Assembly (NCBI GenBank): GCA_947589255.1
Contig: CANQAL010000005.1
Span: forward strand, 1-41,302
Origin: Candidatus Gastranaerophilales bacterium
GTDB lineage: Bacteria; Cyanobacteriota; Vampirovibrionia; Gastranaerophilales; Gastranaerophilaceae
Direction: 5' to 3'
Length of the DNA stretch: 41,302 bases
The notes beneath the pieces were generated by a model that saw only the letters and a program-made list of their open reading frames with translations, was not told the DNA's origin and did not search any database. Made by a program: the position numbers and the translations under genes. Shown here one piece after another: positions 17,243 to 25,070 of this stretch; positions within the stretch are counted from its first letter, which is position 1, and the number at the start of each line of letters is the position of its first letter.

Positions 17243-17704
17243 TTATTTCCCGTCCTTGAAATAAGTATTTTGGGTAAGTTCTGTTAAATAGTTAAATATA
17301 TTATTCCTTACTTTTTCAATGCATTTTAAATCATCATGTTTACACATATCGACTTGCTTAAGACTTTTATTAAAATGTTTATAGCTTTTGGGATATTTTT
17401 TTAAATGTTTCATATATTCATCTGTAAGTTCTAAATCTCGCTTTATCATAGAAGCATTTATAATCCCGTATAAAGCAATTTCTGAATTTTTATTTGAATT
17501 TATTGCCAGTGCATACCATTTTATTGCTTCATCAATAAGATTGATATTTTCTCCGTAATTTTCCATATAACAGCTGAGTGCCATTGTCCCGTATAGTGCA
17601 TAATCATCAGAAGGAACATCTATAGGGTTAATATAGTGTTTTAAATATTTAAACAACATGTTTGTATTATCTTCAGCAATGGCATAAGCTATGAATGTTT
17701 TAAG
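17243..17704 (-). pseudogene. C-terminal TPR-like part of the protease gene, cut off by an in-frame TAG
   Basis: This frame continues directly, without shift, from the TAG stop of the protease gene (17705-17707). Fifteen good codons ('LKTFIAYAIAEDNTN') precede the first ATG at 17659, and the sequence reads like one helical domain across that point. The downstream part ('DDYALYGTMALSCYMENYGE', 'EIALYGIINASMIKRDLEL') is Sel1/TPR-like. If the TAG arose from CAG (Gln), the parent would be a secreted protease with a C-terminal helical-repeat domain. If translated on its own from 17659 it would give 138 residues, with only a weak ribosome-binding site. Nonsense mutation, readthrough, or a real separate gene are all open. 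Confidence 0.6.
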
Positions 17705-18388
17705 CTATTTTTCCGTTGAATTTTCTGCAATAAAATCAGTCCAGATTATATTTTTTGAATTAACTTTTTTCTTCTTATTTATATAAGGTAAAAAATATGA
17801 AATTTTACTTGCAAAGTTTATGTTTTGCGTATTTGAAGGATTGTATTGGGCGGTTATAATTCCGATTAAATACCCTTCATTATCCAATAAAGCTCCTCCG
17901 CTTGAGCCTGATGATGATGGGGCGGAAAATTGAATTAATTCTTTTGTTATTTGATTTATCATTCCCGATGAAAATACAAATTGCAATCCTTGCGGATTTG
18001 AAATTGTGTATACATTATCTCCGACTTTTATATTATTTTCTTTTTTGTATTTTATCGGAATAAACTTCTTATTGCTTCTTATTGTTAATAATGCTATATC
18101 ATCAACAGGGTTTACGTATTTATATCCCGTTACTTTATATTCTTTGCCTTCATGTGTTTTTACTTTAATATAATCAGCATTCGCTATTATATGAAAACAG
18201 GTTGCAAATGTTCCTTCTTCATCAAGTATTATCCCGCCGCCCGTGGTATCTTGGGTTTCTACGTATAAGACTGAAGAAACATTATCCTCATATATTTTAT
18301 TAGCAGAAATCTCTTGCTTCACTTCCGCTTTGATACTGTTAAAGCAAGTTATAATCAATAAAAACAGTATTATTATAATCTTCTTCAT
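17705..18388 (-). CDS. Secreted trypsin-like serine protease (HtrA-like fold)
   Basis: A 227-residue protein with a signal peptide (residues 1-21, 'SIKA|E') and a complete S1 protease domain: H66 in 'TCFHIIA', D97 in 'VDDIALL', S163 in 'SGSSGGALL'. 'TGGGIILDEEG' and 'VYTISNPQGLQFVFSSGMI' match HtrA-type proteases. There is no PDZ domain. It is predicted to act outside the cytoplasm. The frame ends at TAG but continues open for 153 more residues, so the intact protein may have carried a C-terminal TPR-like domain. Downstream in the operon is the secreted TPR protein. Confidence 0.85.
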   Translation of the reverse strand: MKKIIIILFLLIITCFNSIKAEVKQEISANKIYEDNVSSVLYVETQDTTGGGIILDEEGTFATCFHIIANADYIKVKTHEGKEYKVTGYKYVNPVDDIALLTIRSNKKFIPIKYKKENNIKVGDNVYTISNPQGLQFVFSSGMINQITKELIQFSAPSSSGSSGGALLDNEGYLIGIITAQYNPSNTQNINFASKISYFLPYINKKKKVNSKNIIWTDFIAENSTEK

Positions 18389-18449
18389 ACTAATTTTAAT
18401 TTATAATATAATATCATATATCGTTGTCATGTTGAAATAAGAAATTTAT

Positions 18450-19469
18450 ATGAGTAATTACAGAAGTTGTCATTCCATAGAAGGCGAGTTATTTTTTAAT
18501 CATTTGAATAAAGTGGGTTATTGCTGTATGTTAACCCCATCAGGCGGACAGCCTGTTTTGTATGAAAATTACCAAGGCGAGTTAATTGATTGGGAACAAT
18601 TCTTTAAAACCAGGGATGAGCATATTTGTCTTATGAAAAACGGCTCTGAACTTGAAGCATGCAAAGGGTGTTTATGGATTAAAAATGCCGATTGGCCCGA
18701 AAGAAAAAATGAACTTCGCTACATTCTTTTAAATATTTGGGTTAAATGTAATTTGTTATGTTCATATTGTTCTAATCATAAAGATGATAATGTATTAAAT
18801 AATACAAAAGAATATGACATAATTCCCGTACTAACCGATATGATTAATAAAGGAATAATTACTGAAAATACTAAATTTGATATTGCGGGCGGTGAATCTA
18901 CTCTTGATCCTAATTTCAATAACTTATTGAACCTTTTGATTGATAACGGAATTAAAAATATTAATATTAATACCAATGCGACTATATTCTCAGAAAGTAT
19001 TAAAAGAGGTTTAGATAAAGGAGTTGTTTCCATTATTACAAGTATTGATTGTGCAGATCCCAAAAAATTTGAATTTATTAAAAAGAAAAATCTTTATAAA
19101 CAAGTCTGGAATAATTTGAAAAAATACTCCTCAAATTCTAAACATTCTTCTGTTCGGGCTAAATATATTATTTTGCCTGATGTTAATGATTCTAAAAAAG
19201 AAATAAGAAATTTTATCCTTAAAGCTAAATTTTCGGGAGTCTCTGGAGTAATTTTAAATATTGACTTACATTGGTTAAGAAATAATTCTGAAGATAGTAA
19301 AAAAATGCTTCATATTATTGAACTTACAAGGTATTTTATCCGAGTTTCAAAATTTTTAAGAATTAATTATAATGTTTGGGCGCATATTGAAGATTTAATT
19401 AAACGATATAATATTCTTAATCCTGATAATCAAGTTGATATTAATTTTATTTTTCAAGATGTAAAATAA
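18450..19469 (+). CDS. Radical SAM protein, paralog 2
   Basis: A 339-residue enzyme with the radical SAM motif at C100, C104 and C107 ('CNLLCSYC') and 'IAGGESTLDPNF' as the SAM-contact motif. The N-terminal domain repeats the family pattern: C7, C25-C26, C71/C74, and 'ELIDWEQFF'. It is clearly homologous to the 2463 and 40098 enzymes but more diverged from both. There is no SPASM-like cysteine cluster at the C-terminus. It is divergent from the protease operon and convergent with the ATPase. Substrate unknown; no peptide precursor is adjacent. Confidence 0.82.
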   Translation: MSNYRSCHSIEGELFFNHLNKVGYCCMLTPSGGQPVLYENYQGELIDWEQFFKTRDEHICLMKNGSELEACKGCLWIKNADWPERKNELRYILLNIWVKCNLLCSYCSNHKDDNVLNNTKEYDIIPVLTDMINKGIITENTKFDIAGGESTLDPNFNNLLNLLIDNGIKNININTNATIFSESIKRGLDKGVVSIITSIDCADPKKFEFIKKKNLYKQVWNNLKKYSSNSKHSSVRAKYIILPDVNDSKKEIRNFILKAKFSGVSGVILNIDLHWLRNNSEDSKKMLHIIELTRYFIRVSKFLRINYNVWAHIEDLIKRYNILNPDNQVDINFIFQDVK

Positions 19470-19490
19470 CCTGATTTTATTTCGGATATT

Positions 19491-21386
19491 TTAACAGGAT
19501 TTAATCGGTTTATACAAAACTCTTAAAGCATTTAAAATGCATATTATCATAACTCCGACATCCGCAAAAACGGCAGCCCACATGTTTGCAATACCTAAAG
19601 CTCCCAAAATTAAACAGAGGAATTTTACTCCAAGTGCAAAACATATATTTTGTTTTACTATTCTTAAACACTTTTTTGAAATTTCTATTGCGGTTGCAAT
19701 TTTTATGGGATTATCATCCATAAGAACAACATCTGCCGCTTCTATTGCCGCATCTGAACCTATTGCACCCATTGCAATCCCTATATCTGCTCTTGTCAGC
19801 ACGGGCGCATCATTTATTCCGTCACCTACAAATGCTACGGCATTTTTTTCGTCTATAATTTCTTCAACTTTGTTTAATTTATCATTCGGCAGAAGCTCTG
19901 CATAAAATTTGTCTATTTTAAGCTTTTCGGCAACTTCTTGAGCAACATTTTTTATATCTCCGGTTAGCATTATTTGATTTTTTATACCTGATTTTTTTAG
20001 CCTTGAAATTGCATACTCGGCTTCGGGCTTTATTACATCTGATATTACAATATGTCCCATATACCTTTTGTTTATTGCAACATGAATGATTGTTCCCGTA
20101 GAATGACATTTTATCGGTTCTATACCATATTTTTCCATTATTTTTTCATTTCCGGCAATTACTTCTAAATTATCTACTCTCGCAATTATTCCGTTTCCGC
20201 TGATTTCTTGTATATCATTAACTCTTGATAAATCAAGATGCTTATTATAAGCTTTTTTTAAACTTACTGCTATGGGATGTGAACTTGCGCTTTCAGCCAG
20301 TGCTGCATATTCAATTAATTTTTCTTCGTCAATCAAATTGTGATGTATTGCATTAACTTCAAATATCCCCTTTGTAAGAGTTCCTGTTTTATCATATATC
20401 ACTGTTTTAACTTTTGATAAGCTCTCTATATAATTTGACCCTTTTATCAATATCCCGGCTCTTGATGCTCCACCTATCCCCGCAAAAAATGTTAACGGTA
20501 TGCTTATTACCAATGCACAAGGACAGCTTATTACCAAAAATGTTAATGCTCTATATACCCATATATTCCATGAAACGGGCATGCTTAAAAATAAACCTCC
20601 GATAATAGGCGGTAAGATAGCTAATGCGATTGCACTATAAACTACAATCGGGGTATAAACCCTTGCAAATTTGGTTATAAAATTTTCGGATTTTGATTTG
20701 TTGGAACTTGCATTTTCAACCAGTTCCAGAATCTTCGATACTGTTGATTCTCCATAATTTTTGGTTACTCGTACTTTTAAAACTCCGCTTAAATTAATAG
20801 ACCCTGAAATAATTTCATCATTTACTTTAACACTTCTCGGTATACTTTCTCCCGTAAGTGCAGATGTGTTTAAAGATGAACTTCCTTCAATAACAATTCC
20901 GTCTAAAGGTACTTTCTCTCCGGGGTTTACAATTATTGTATCTCCGATTTTAACTTCGTCAGGGCTGATTTTTTCAATTTCTCCGTTCTTTTCTATATTG
21001 GCATAGTCAGGTCGTATGTCCATTAACTCCGCAATATTTTTACGGCTTTTTGCTACCGCAACACTTTGGAAAAATTCCCCAACCTGATAAAAAAGCATAA
21101 CCGCTACAGCTTCCACATAATCTCCTGTTTGTCCGTGTGCTTCATTATATAATCCCAGTAAAATCGCCCCAAGTGTTGCAATCGCCATTAACAGTGATTC
21201 GTCAAAAGGCTTAAAATTTATAATGCCTTTAATTGCTTTTTTTATAATGTCATAACCTATTATTAAATAGGGAATCATATACAGACAAAATCTTATACCG
21301 CCTTTTATCGGAATAAAATGAAGTACGATTAAAAGTGTAAATGCAATAATTATTCTTATTAAAGTTTTCTTTTGTTTTTTATTCAT
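19491..21386 (-). CDS. Zn/Cd/Pb-type P1B-ATPase
   Basis: A 631-residue heavy-metal P-type ATPase. It has the membrane metal motif CPC (288-290), the phosphorylation site 'DKTGTLT' (D332), the actuator 'TGES' and the hinge 'VGDGINDAPVL'. The last helices contain 'ALGVKFLCLILG' (Lys) and 'DVGVMIICILNALRVL' (Asp), the signature of the Zn/Cd/Pb subgroup (ZntA/CadA), which exports divalent metals. The N-terminal metal-binding domain is missing from this protein and is encoded by the separate small gene upstream. It is the last gene of the marR-like/HMA/ATPase operon. Confidence 0.93.
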   Translation of the reverse strand: MNKKQKKTLIRIIIAFTLLIVLHFIPIKGGIRFCLYMIPYLIIGYDIIKKAIKGIINFKPFDESLLMAIATLGAILLGLYNEAHGQTGDYVEAVAVMLFYQVGEFFQSVAVAKSRKNIAELMDIRPDYANIEKNGEIEKISPDEVKIGDTIIVNPGEKVPLDGIVIEGSSSLNTSALTGESIPRSVKVNDEIISGSINLSGVLKVRVTKNYGESTVSKILELVENASSNKSKSENFITKFARVYTPIVVYSAIALAILPPIIGGLFLSMPVSWNIWVYRALTFLVISCPCALVISIPLTFFAGIGGASRAGILIKGSNYIESLSKVKTVIYDKTGTLTKGIFEVNAIHHNLIDEEKLIEYAALAESASSHPIAVSLKKAYNKHLDLSRVNDIQEISGNGIIARVDNLEVIAGNEKIMEKYGIEPIKCHSTGTIIHVAINKRYMGHIVISDVIKPEAEYAISRLKKSGIKNQIMLTGDIKNVAQEVAEKLKIDKFYAELLPNDKLNKVEEIIDEKNAVAFVGDGINDAPVLTRADIGIAMGAIGSDAAIEAADVVLMDDNPIKIATAIEISKKCLRIVKQNICFALGVKFLCLILGALGIANMWAAVFADVGVMIICILNALRVLYKPIKSC

Positions 21387-21400
21387 AATTTTTCGGCTTA

Positions 21401-21619
21401 TTATATGTAAATCTCGCAGTCTTCTTCAACTTTTTTGCAGTTTTTTAAAACTTCTTTCATAACACTTTTTGTATCTGTGTCATCAGAAAATTCAACATCC
21501 ATTTTTTGCATCATAAAATTGACAACGGCATTTTTAACCCCCTTTGTCTTTTTTGCGGCTTCTTCCATTAAATTTGCACAATTTGCACAATCTACTTCTA
21601 TTCTGTATGTCTTTTTCAT
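21401..21619 (-). CDS. Stand-alone HMA heavy-metal-binding protein
   Basis: A 72-residue HMA-fold protein. The metal loop is 'VDCANCANL' (C11xxC14), followed by 'GVKNAVVNFMMQKMDVEF' as in ATPase N-terminal domains. Acidic residues near the C-terminus ('KKVEEDCEIYI') add possible ligands. It is the detached counterpart of the N-terminal domain missing from the ATPase 15 bases downstream, and probably hands metal to it or senses it. Its ATG overlaps the regulator's stop (ATGA). Confidence 0.9.
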   Translation of the reverse strand: MKKTYRIEVDCANCANLMEEAAKKTKGVKNAVVNFMMQKMDVEFSDDTDTKSVMKEVLKNCKKVEEDCEIYI

Positions 21620-22086
21620 TTTAAATTTTCCTTTATACTTTCTAATCTGCTCTGCAATGATTTAGTATATTTATTTAAAACTTCATAAGTAGTTTCTAAT
21701 TCTTTTGTATTAAATTGATTGAATAATTCTTTATCTTTTTCGCACCAGTTCTCATGCATTTTTAAATGCTTTTTAAATACTTCTTTACCAATTTCAGTTA
21801 GTCTGAAATAAGTCTCTTTCTTATTGTCGGGGCTTTTATAATCTTCTATTGCTTTTTTATCGTTTAATTTTTTAATAATTTTACTTATTGCCGCTTTTGA
21901 TAAATTTAAACTCTGTGCAATTTTTGTTACATTCGGATTTTCTATTTTCCCTATTGCATCTATGGTATGCATTTCCGTATAAGTATAACTTATTAAGATA
22001 TCCCCGAATTCTTTCTTATATAAGATATCCAGCCGATTTGTAATATCAAACAAATTAAATAACATATTCTGTATTTTATTATGCAT
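21616..22086 (-). CDS. AdcR/ZitR-like MarR-family zinc regulator
   Basis: A 156-residue MarR-type winged-helix protein. DNA-binding core: 'VTKIAQSLNLSKAAISKIIKKL' and the wing 'SPDNKKETYFRLTEIG'. Residues matching the zinc site of Streptococcus AdcR can be lined up: E38/H40 in 'TEMHTI' (AdcR 'QEHI') and H107/H111 in 'HLKMHE' (AdcR H108/H112, same spacing). The promoter carries a palindrome identical to the AdcR consensus. It is first of three genes and probably represses its own operon. Control of an exporter by this family is unexpected. Confidence 0.85.
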   Translation of the reverse strand: MHNKIQNMLFNLFDITNRLDILYKKEFGDILISYTYTEMHTIDAIGKIENPNVTKIAQSLNLSKAAISKIIKKLNDKKAIEDYKSPDNKKETYFRLTEIGKEVFKKHLKMHENWCEKDKELFNQFNTKELETTYEVLNKYTKSLQSRLESIKENLK

Positions 22087-22095
22087 TTTAATTCC

Positions 22096-22121
22096 AATAT
22101 TGTTAACTAGTTAACAATATT
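22096..22121. promoter_or_regulatory. Operator 1, perfect 26-bp palindrome (AdcR-type box)
   Basis: Two 13-base halves are exact reverse complements (aatattgttaact / agttaacaatatt). The centre TTAACTAGTTAA matches the published AdcR/ZitR box TTAACYRGTTAA at every base. It lies just upstream of the regulator start and touches the likely -10 box of the operon, as expected for repression. Confidence 0.85.
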
Positions 22122-22147
22122 ATTTATCTTTTTTATAATCTTGTCAA
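22119..22147 (-). promoter_or_regulatory. Promoter of the regulator/HMA/ATPase operon
   Basis: On the minus strand, TTGACA (22142-22147) is followed after 17 bases by AATAAT (22119-22124). The -10 overlaps the edge of operator 1, and operator 2 lies upstream of the -35. Confidence 0.6.
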
Positions 22148-22160
22148 TCCTTATTTGAAT

Positions 22161-22182
22161 TTTTGTTAACAAGTTTACAAAA
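22161..22182. promoter_or_regulatory. Operator 2, imperfect copy of the AdcR-type box
   Basis: ttttgttaac-aa-gtttacaaaa is a near-palindrome with the same gttaac-NN-gtttac layout as operator 1 and one mismatch between arms. Its centre is 63 bases from that of operator 1, six helical turns, so regulators could bind on the same DNA face. Confidence 0.6.
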
Positions 22183-22440
22183 AATTAAAATTATATATTT
22201 AGATTGTTTGATTATCACAAATATTTCATAGATACTTGTTGTAGTAATCTAACAGTTAATAAAATATTTATTTTGTTTTTTAAAGATTATTGACCTATTG
22301 TTGTTGAGTTAAAAAATAGTTAGCTGATTTTTCATATATTATCTGTAAACATATAAAGTCTAAGCCGGACATCTTTATAATTGTAATTGTAAATTATTTT
22401 TATTATATTAATTATGTAATCTTAATAGAGGAGAATTGGC
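22183..22440. other. Intergenic remainder between the metal operon and fkbM-like gene
   Basis: Together with the operators, this is a gene-free stretch of about 350 bases. The rest is AT-rich with several TTG- and TATA-like words but no promoter I would single out. A TTGACC at 22290 has no good partner. A short inverted repeat (tagatt / aatcta) spans about 22199-22250. The ribosome-binding site gaggaga at the right end belongs to the fkbM-like gene. Confidence 0.4.
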
Positions 22441-23634
22441 ATGAATAAAACTAATTACAAACTTAATGTAAATTGTTCGGGGGGGGTATTTGAAAAAAGA
22501 AAGAATTCATTTAAATTAAAAAATCTTTTTTCCCTAAAAAATATATATAAAATGGATGGTAATTCAATAAGAATTTCAATATATAAAGAAATTGTTATTT
22601 TTGGCATTAAGCTAACATTAAAAACTAAAAAAACACAATACGAAAGATTTATTTTAAATTCATCAGAAGATTTGTTATTGTTAAAAGACAATATTTTGGA
22701 GAGTTTGGATTATATATCGGGTAATATTGAAGTTCAAGAGGTTTTAGAAAGTGATAATCCTGAAGATAAGTTAACTGTATCAAATTTATATAAAAATTTG
22801 GATGTTGAATCAGAAAATAATTTAAATCAAATTTTAGAAAGAAATAAACGAGTTGTAAATTATACTAAATATTTGGAACATAAGCCTAAATCATACGAAG
22901 TTTATACAAAAGAAGAGTTAAAAGCCTATGAAAAAATAATTAATTTTAAAAAAGAAATAAAAGTATACAATGACTTTTTTGAATGGCAAAATTACAAATT
23001 GCCTGTAAACTTCTTTGAGCCTTTAATATTCTTGAATAATTACGGCGCAAATATTTTAAAAAATAAAAATGCAGTAACGGAAGCAATTATTGACGTAGGT
23101 GCTAATATTGGAGATTCTGCAATAGTATTAAGAAATAATTTCCCCAATAGTAAAATAATATGCTTTGAACCGGAGCAAAAAAATTTTAATCTTTGTAAAA
23201 AAACAGCGGAGTTAAATAATATTGAAAATATTATTATTGAAAAAATCGGACTGGGTGATACAACGCAATCTTCTAATCTTAGCAGAATAGGAACTTTAGG
23301 CATAGGTTCAAGAATTTCAGAAGGAATCGGAGAAAAAATTAATATTACAACTTTAGATGATTATGTAAAAAAGAATAATATTAAAGTCGGTTTAATAAAA
23401 GTAGATATAGAAGGATATGAACCAAACTTTATAAGAGGTGCTCAGGAAACAATTAGAACTCAAGCTCCGGTTATATTGTTAAGTATATATCATACTTGTT
23501 CGGATTTTTATATGCTAAAACCCATGATTGAAGAAATAATGAAAAATTCTGAGTTTAAGTACAGATATAATTTCTTTCAACCTGTAGGGAATGATACGAT
23601 TCTTGATACCTTGCTTATTTGTGAAAGGGTTTAA
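22441..23634 (+). CDS. FkbM-family methyltransferase
   Basis: A 397-residue protein. The C-terminal 215 residues form an FkbM SAM-dependent methyltransferase: 'DVGANIGDSAIVLRNNFPNS' is the SAM loop, 'IICFEPEQKNFNLC' binds the ribose, 'LDDYV' and 'LIKVDIEGYEPNFIRGA' follow. The N-terminal 190 residues are a basic extension including 'EIVIFGIKLTLKTKK', a lead common in surface-glycan enzymes. Likely O-methylation of a surface sugar. The strong ribosome-binding site gaggaga is nine bases from the ATG. It is monocistronic, closed by a terminator. Confidence 0.85.
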   Translation: MNKTNYKLNVNCSGGVFEKRKNSFKLKNLFSLKNIYKMDGNSIRISIYKEIVIFGIKLTLKTKKTQYERFILNSSEDLLLLKDNILESLDYISGNIEVQEVLESDNPEDKLTVSNLYKNLDVESENNLNQILERNKRVVNYTKYLEHKPKSYEVYTKEELKAYEKIINFKKEIKVYNDFFEWQNYKLPVNFFEPLIFLNNYGANILKNKNAVTEAIIDVGANIGDSAIVLRNNFPNSKIICFEPEQKNFNLCKKTAELNNIENIIIEKIGLGDTTQSSNLSRIGTLGIGSRISEGIGEKINITTLDDYVKKNNIKVGLIKVDIEGYEPNFIRGAQETIRTQAPVILLSIYHTCSDFYMLKPMIEEIMKNSEFKYRYNFFQPVGNDTILDTLLICERV

Positions 23635-23646
23635 GTATTTAATTGG

Positions 23647-23685
23647 TAAAAAACAGACTGTTTATTAAGACAGTCTGTTTTTTTA
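23647..23685. terminator. Bidirectional terminator after the FkbM gene
   Basis: Stem aaacagactg (23651-23660) with cagtctgttt (23671-23680), loop of 10 bases, flanked by A and T runs, so it can act on both strands. It lies just left of the tRNA-end repeat array. Confidence 0.8.
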
Positions 23686-23765
23686 CTTGGTTGCGGGAAG
23701 TGGATTTTACAAAGCGAAACGCAAAGCTTTTGCGATGCGATTGAGCCTGTATAAGTAACGACTAA

Positions 23766-23792
23766 ATAAAAAATCCTTCCAGACCGGAAGGA
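23766..23792 (-). terminator. Terminator in tandem unit 1
   Basis: A copy of the tRNA terminator: a tccttcc / ggaagga stem with a T run on the minus strand. The loop is agacc instead of aaacc. Confidence 0.65.
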
Positions 23793-23873
23793 AAATGGTT
23801 GCGGGAAGTGGATTTTACAAAGCGAAACGCAGAGCTTTTGCGATGCAATTGAGCCTGTATAAGTAACGACTAA

Positions 23874-23900
23874 ATAAAAAATCCTTCCAAACCGGAAGGA
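23874..23900 (-). terminator. Terminator after tRNA-fMet
   Basis: Read on the minus strand, a 7-bp stem (tccttcc / ggaagga, 23882-23888 with 23894-23900) is followed by a run of T, three bases after the encoded CCA. Confidence 0.8.
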
Positions 23901-23903
23901 AAA

Positions 23904-23980
<77 letters not shown>

Positions 23981-24064
23981 ATATTATTCAATTTTCATAT
24001 AAAGCAAACTCGCTTCACATTTAAATTATTATATGCTAAAAACTAAAAATCAACCCTGTATTTA

Positions 24065-24289
24065 TTATTTTTCAAAATCAAAAAAAACTTTTTCGGGTAC
24101 ATTCAGTGTCTCACTTAGCTTAAATAATAAATTTATACTGATTCCTCTTTTTGCAGTTTCTATTTTCGCAAGATGTTCTCTTGTAATATCAAGCTGTTCT
24201 GCCAGTTGATTTTGTGTCAGCTTCTTTTGTTTTCTGTATTTTGCTATATTCTTTCCGAAATTTTGAAGTTTCTTATTTGTACTTTCCAT
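24065..24289 (-). CDS. XRE-family HTH regulator
   Basis: A 74-residue Cro/CI-type regulator consisting almost only of the helix-turn-helix domain ('IAKYRKQKKLTQNQLAEQLDITREHLAKIE'), ending 'NVPEKVFFDFEK'. I chose ATG 24289 ('MESTNKKLQNFG'). A longer start at 24331 would add 14 non-conserved residues; neither start has a good ribosome-binding site. It is divergent from the small membrane peptide gene at 24387, which it could control. Such small solo regulators are often found near mobile DNA. Confidence 0.75.
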   Translation of the reverse strand: MESTNKKLQNFGKNIAKYRKQKKLTQNQLAEQLDITREHLAKIETAKRGISINLLFKLSETLNVPEKVFFDFEK

Positions 24290-24304
24290 AATATTATTTT
24301 TAAA

Positions 24305-24322
24305 TACAAATAAATACTTGTA
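24305..24322. promoter_or_regulatory. Possible operator for the XRE regulator
   Basis: tacaaataaatacttgta is a short inverted repeat (tacaa ... ttgta arms) in the divergent gap. Its position suits autoregulation; support is only positional. Confidence 0.3.
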
Positions 24323-24386
24323 TGTAGTCATAAAGAATACAAAAATTTATGTTTACTTATTATTTTTATTAATATATTATAAAAAT

Positions 24387-24491
24387 ATGGCAGAAAAACT
24401 GAAAAAAATAATTTGGTATACTTTTGTTATAATATTGCTGATTATAGCCATTGTCGGTGATATTCAAACAGCTAATGCAATAATGTTATAA
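24387..24491 (+). CDS. Small membrane or exported peptide (34 residues)
   Basis: ATG at 24387 opens a 34-codon frame: a basic start 'MAEKLKKIIWYT', a hydrophobic core 'FVIILLIIAIVG', then 'DIQTANAIML'. The layout is that of a single membrane helix or a signal peptide with a possible A-x-A type cut after 'TANA', which would leave almost nothing mature. No ribosome-binding site is visible. The frame ends three bases before a good terminator, which supports a real short transcript. Function is unknown. It is divergent from the XRE gene. Confidence 0.45.
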   Translation: MAEKLKKIIWYTFVIILLIIAIVGDIQTANAIML

Positions 24492-24493
24492 AA

Positions 24494-24522
24494 AAAGAGG
24501 ATATTATAATCCTCTCTTTTTT
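24494..24522 (+). terminator. Terminator after the small peptide gene
   Basis: Stem agaggat (24496-24502) with atcctct (24509-24515), then a T run. The A-rich left flank could also serve minE from the other side. Confidence 0.75.
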
Positions 24523-24539
24523 ATTTGAATATTAATATA

Positions 24540-25070
24540 CTATTCCTTTTCGGAATTATTATCCGTTTTTTCTTCTTCCGTAATTGTTTCGGGTTCTTCT
24601 TCTGATGCTTCTTCTTCGACAATTACTTCTTCTATTATTTCATCTTCTTGAACTTCTTCTGTTTCTGATTCTTCCTCTGATGTAGTTTCTTCAAGCTCTT
24701 CATCTTCTTCATCTTCTTTATCTTCGGAATCATTAACTTTTTCTTCTTCTTCCTGAAGTTTCTTTCTGATTTCGTTAAGTTCTTCTTCCGTTTTTGCTCT
24801 TACAACGGGAATATTTAACATAAGTGCAACCGCATCACCTTCATTTTTCAGTCCGATTTCTAACTGCTCTTTATCAATAACAACATATTTAGAAAAAATA
24901 TCAATTAATTCTTCTCTCATTTTGTTCATGATGAGCGGATCAAGTTTTGTTCTATCGTGCATTAAAATGACTTGAAGTCTGTTTGTCGCTGTTTCGCTTG
25001 TATTTTCGGATTTTTCAAGCTGAAATAATTCTCTTATTTTATTATATATATCTGCAAAAAGTGTTTTCAT
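24540..25070 (-). CDS. minE: MinE cell-division topological factor with acidic tail
   Basis: Residues 1-92 are MinE: an N-terminal amphipathic membrane segment, the MinD-contact strand 'RLQVILMHDR' (31-40), 'LIMNKMREELIDIFSKYVVID' and the dimer strand. MinE displaces MinC and releases MinD from the membrane, setting the mid-cell site. From residue 93 there is an 84-residue tail in which more than half of the residues are Glu or Asp, absent from ordinary MinE of about 90 residues. Directly after minD (TAA-based junction, no gap); ribosome-binding site ggagca. Confidence 0.92.
   Translation of the reverse strand: MKTLFADIYNKIRELFQLEKSENTSETATNRLQVILMHDRTKLDPLIMNKMREELIDIFSKYVVIDKEQLEIGLKNEGDAVALMLNIPVVRAKTEEELNEIRKKLQEEEEKVNDSEDKEDEEDEELEETTSEEESETEEVQEDEIIEEVIVEEEASEEEPETITEEEKTDNNSEKE

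Larger units (their letters stand above)
23688..23903 (-). repeat. Two 108-bp tandem repeats carrying the 3' end of tRNA-fMet
   Basis: Units 23688-23795 and 23796-23903 differ at only a few positions. Each begins (on the plus strand) with 20 bases identical to the last 20 bases of the adjacent tRNA, from the T loop through the encoded CCA, followed by an 88-bp spacer. Each spacer has an imperfect hairpin (cgcaaagcttttgcg in unit 1) and a tRNA-type terminator. The third 20-base copy is the intact tRNA at 23904. Identity on the left stops exactly at the CCA end, as an att core would. A predicted reading frame across the array is an artefact of the repeats. Confidence 0.85.

Noticed and set aside
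17243-18388. Genome-wide TAG recoding
   Set aside because: pckA ends normally at TAG at the expected family length, so TAG acts as a stop here; only a local event is likely.
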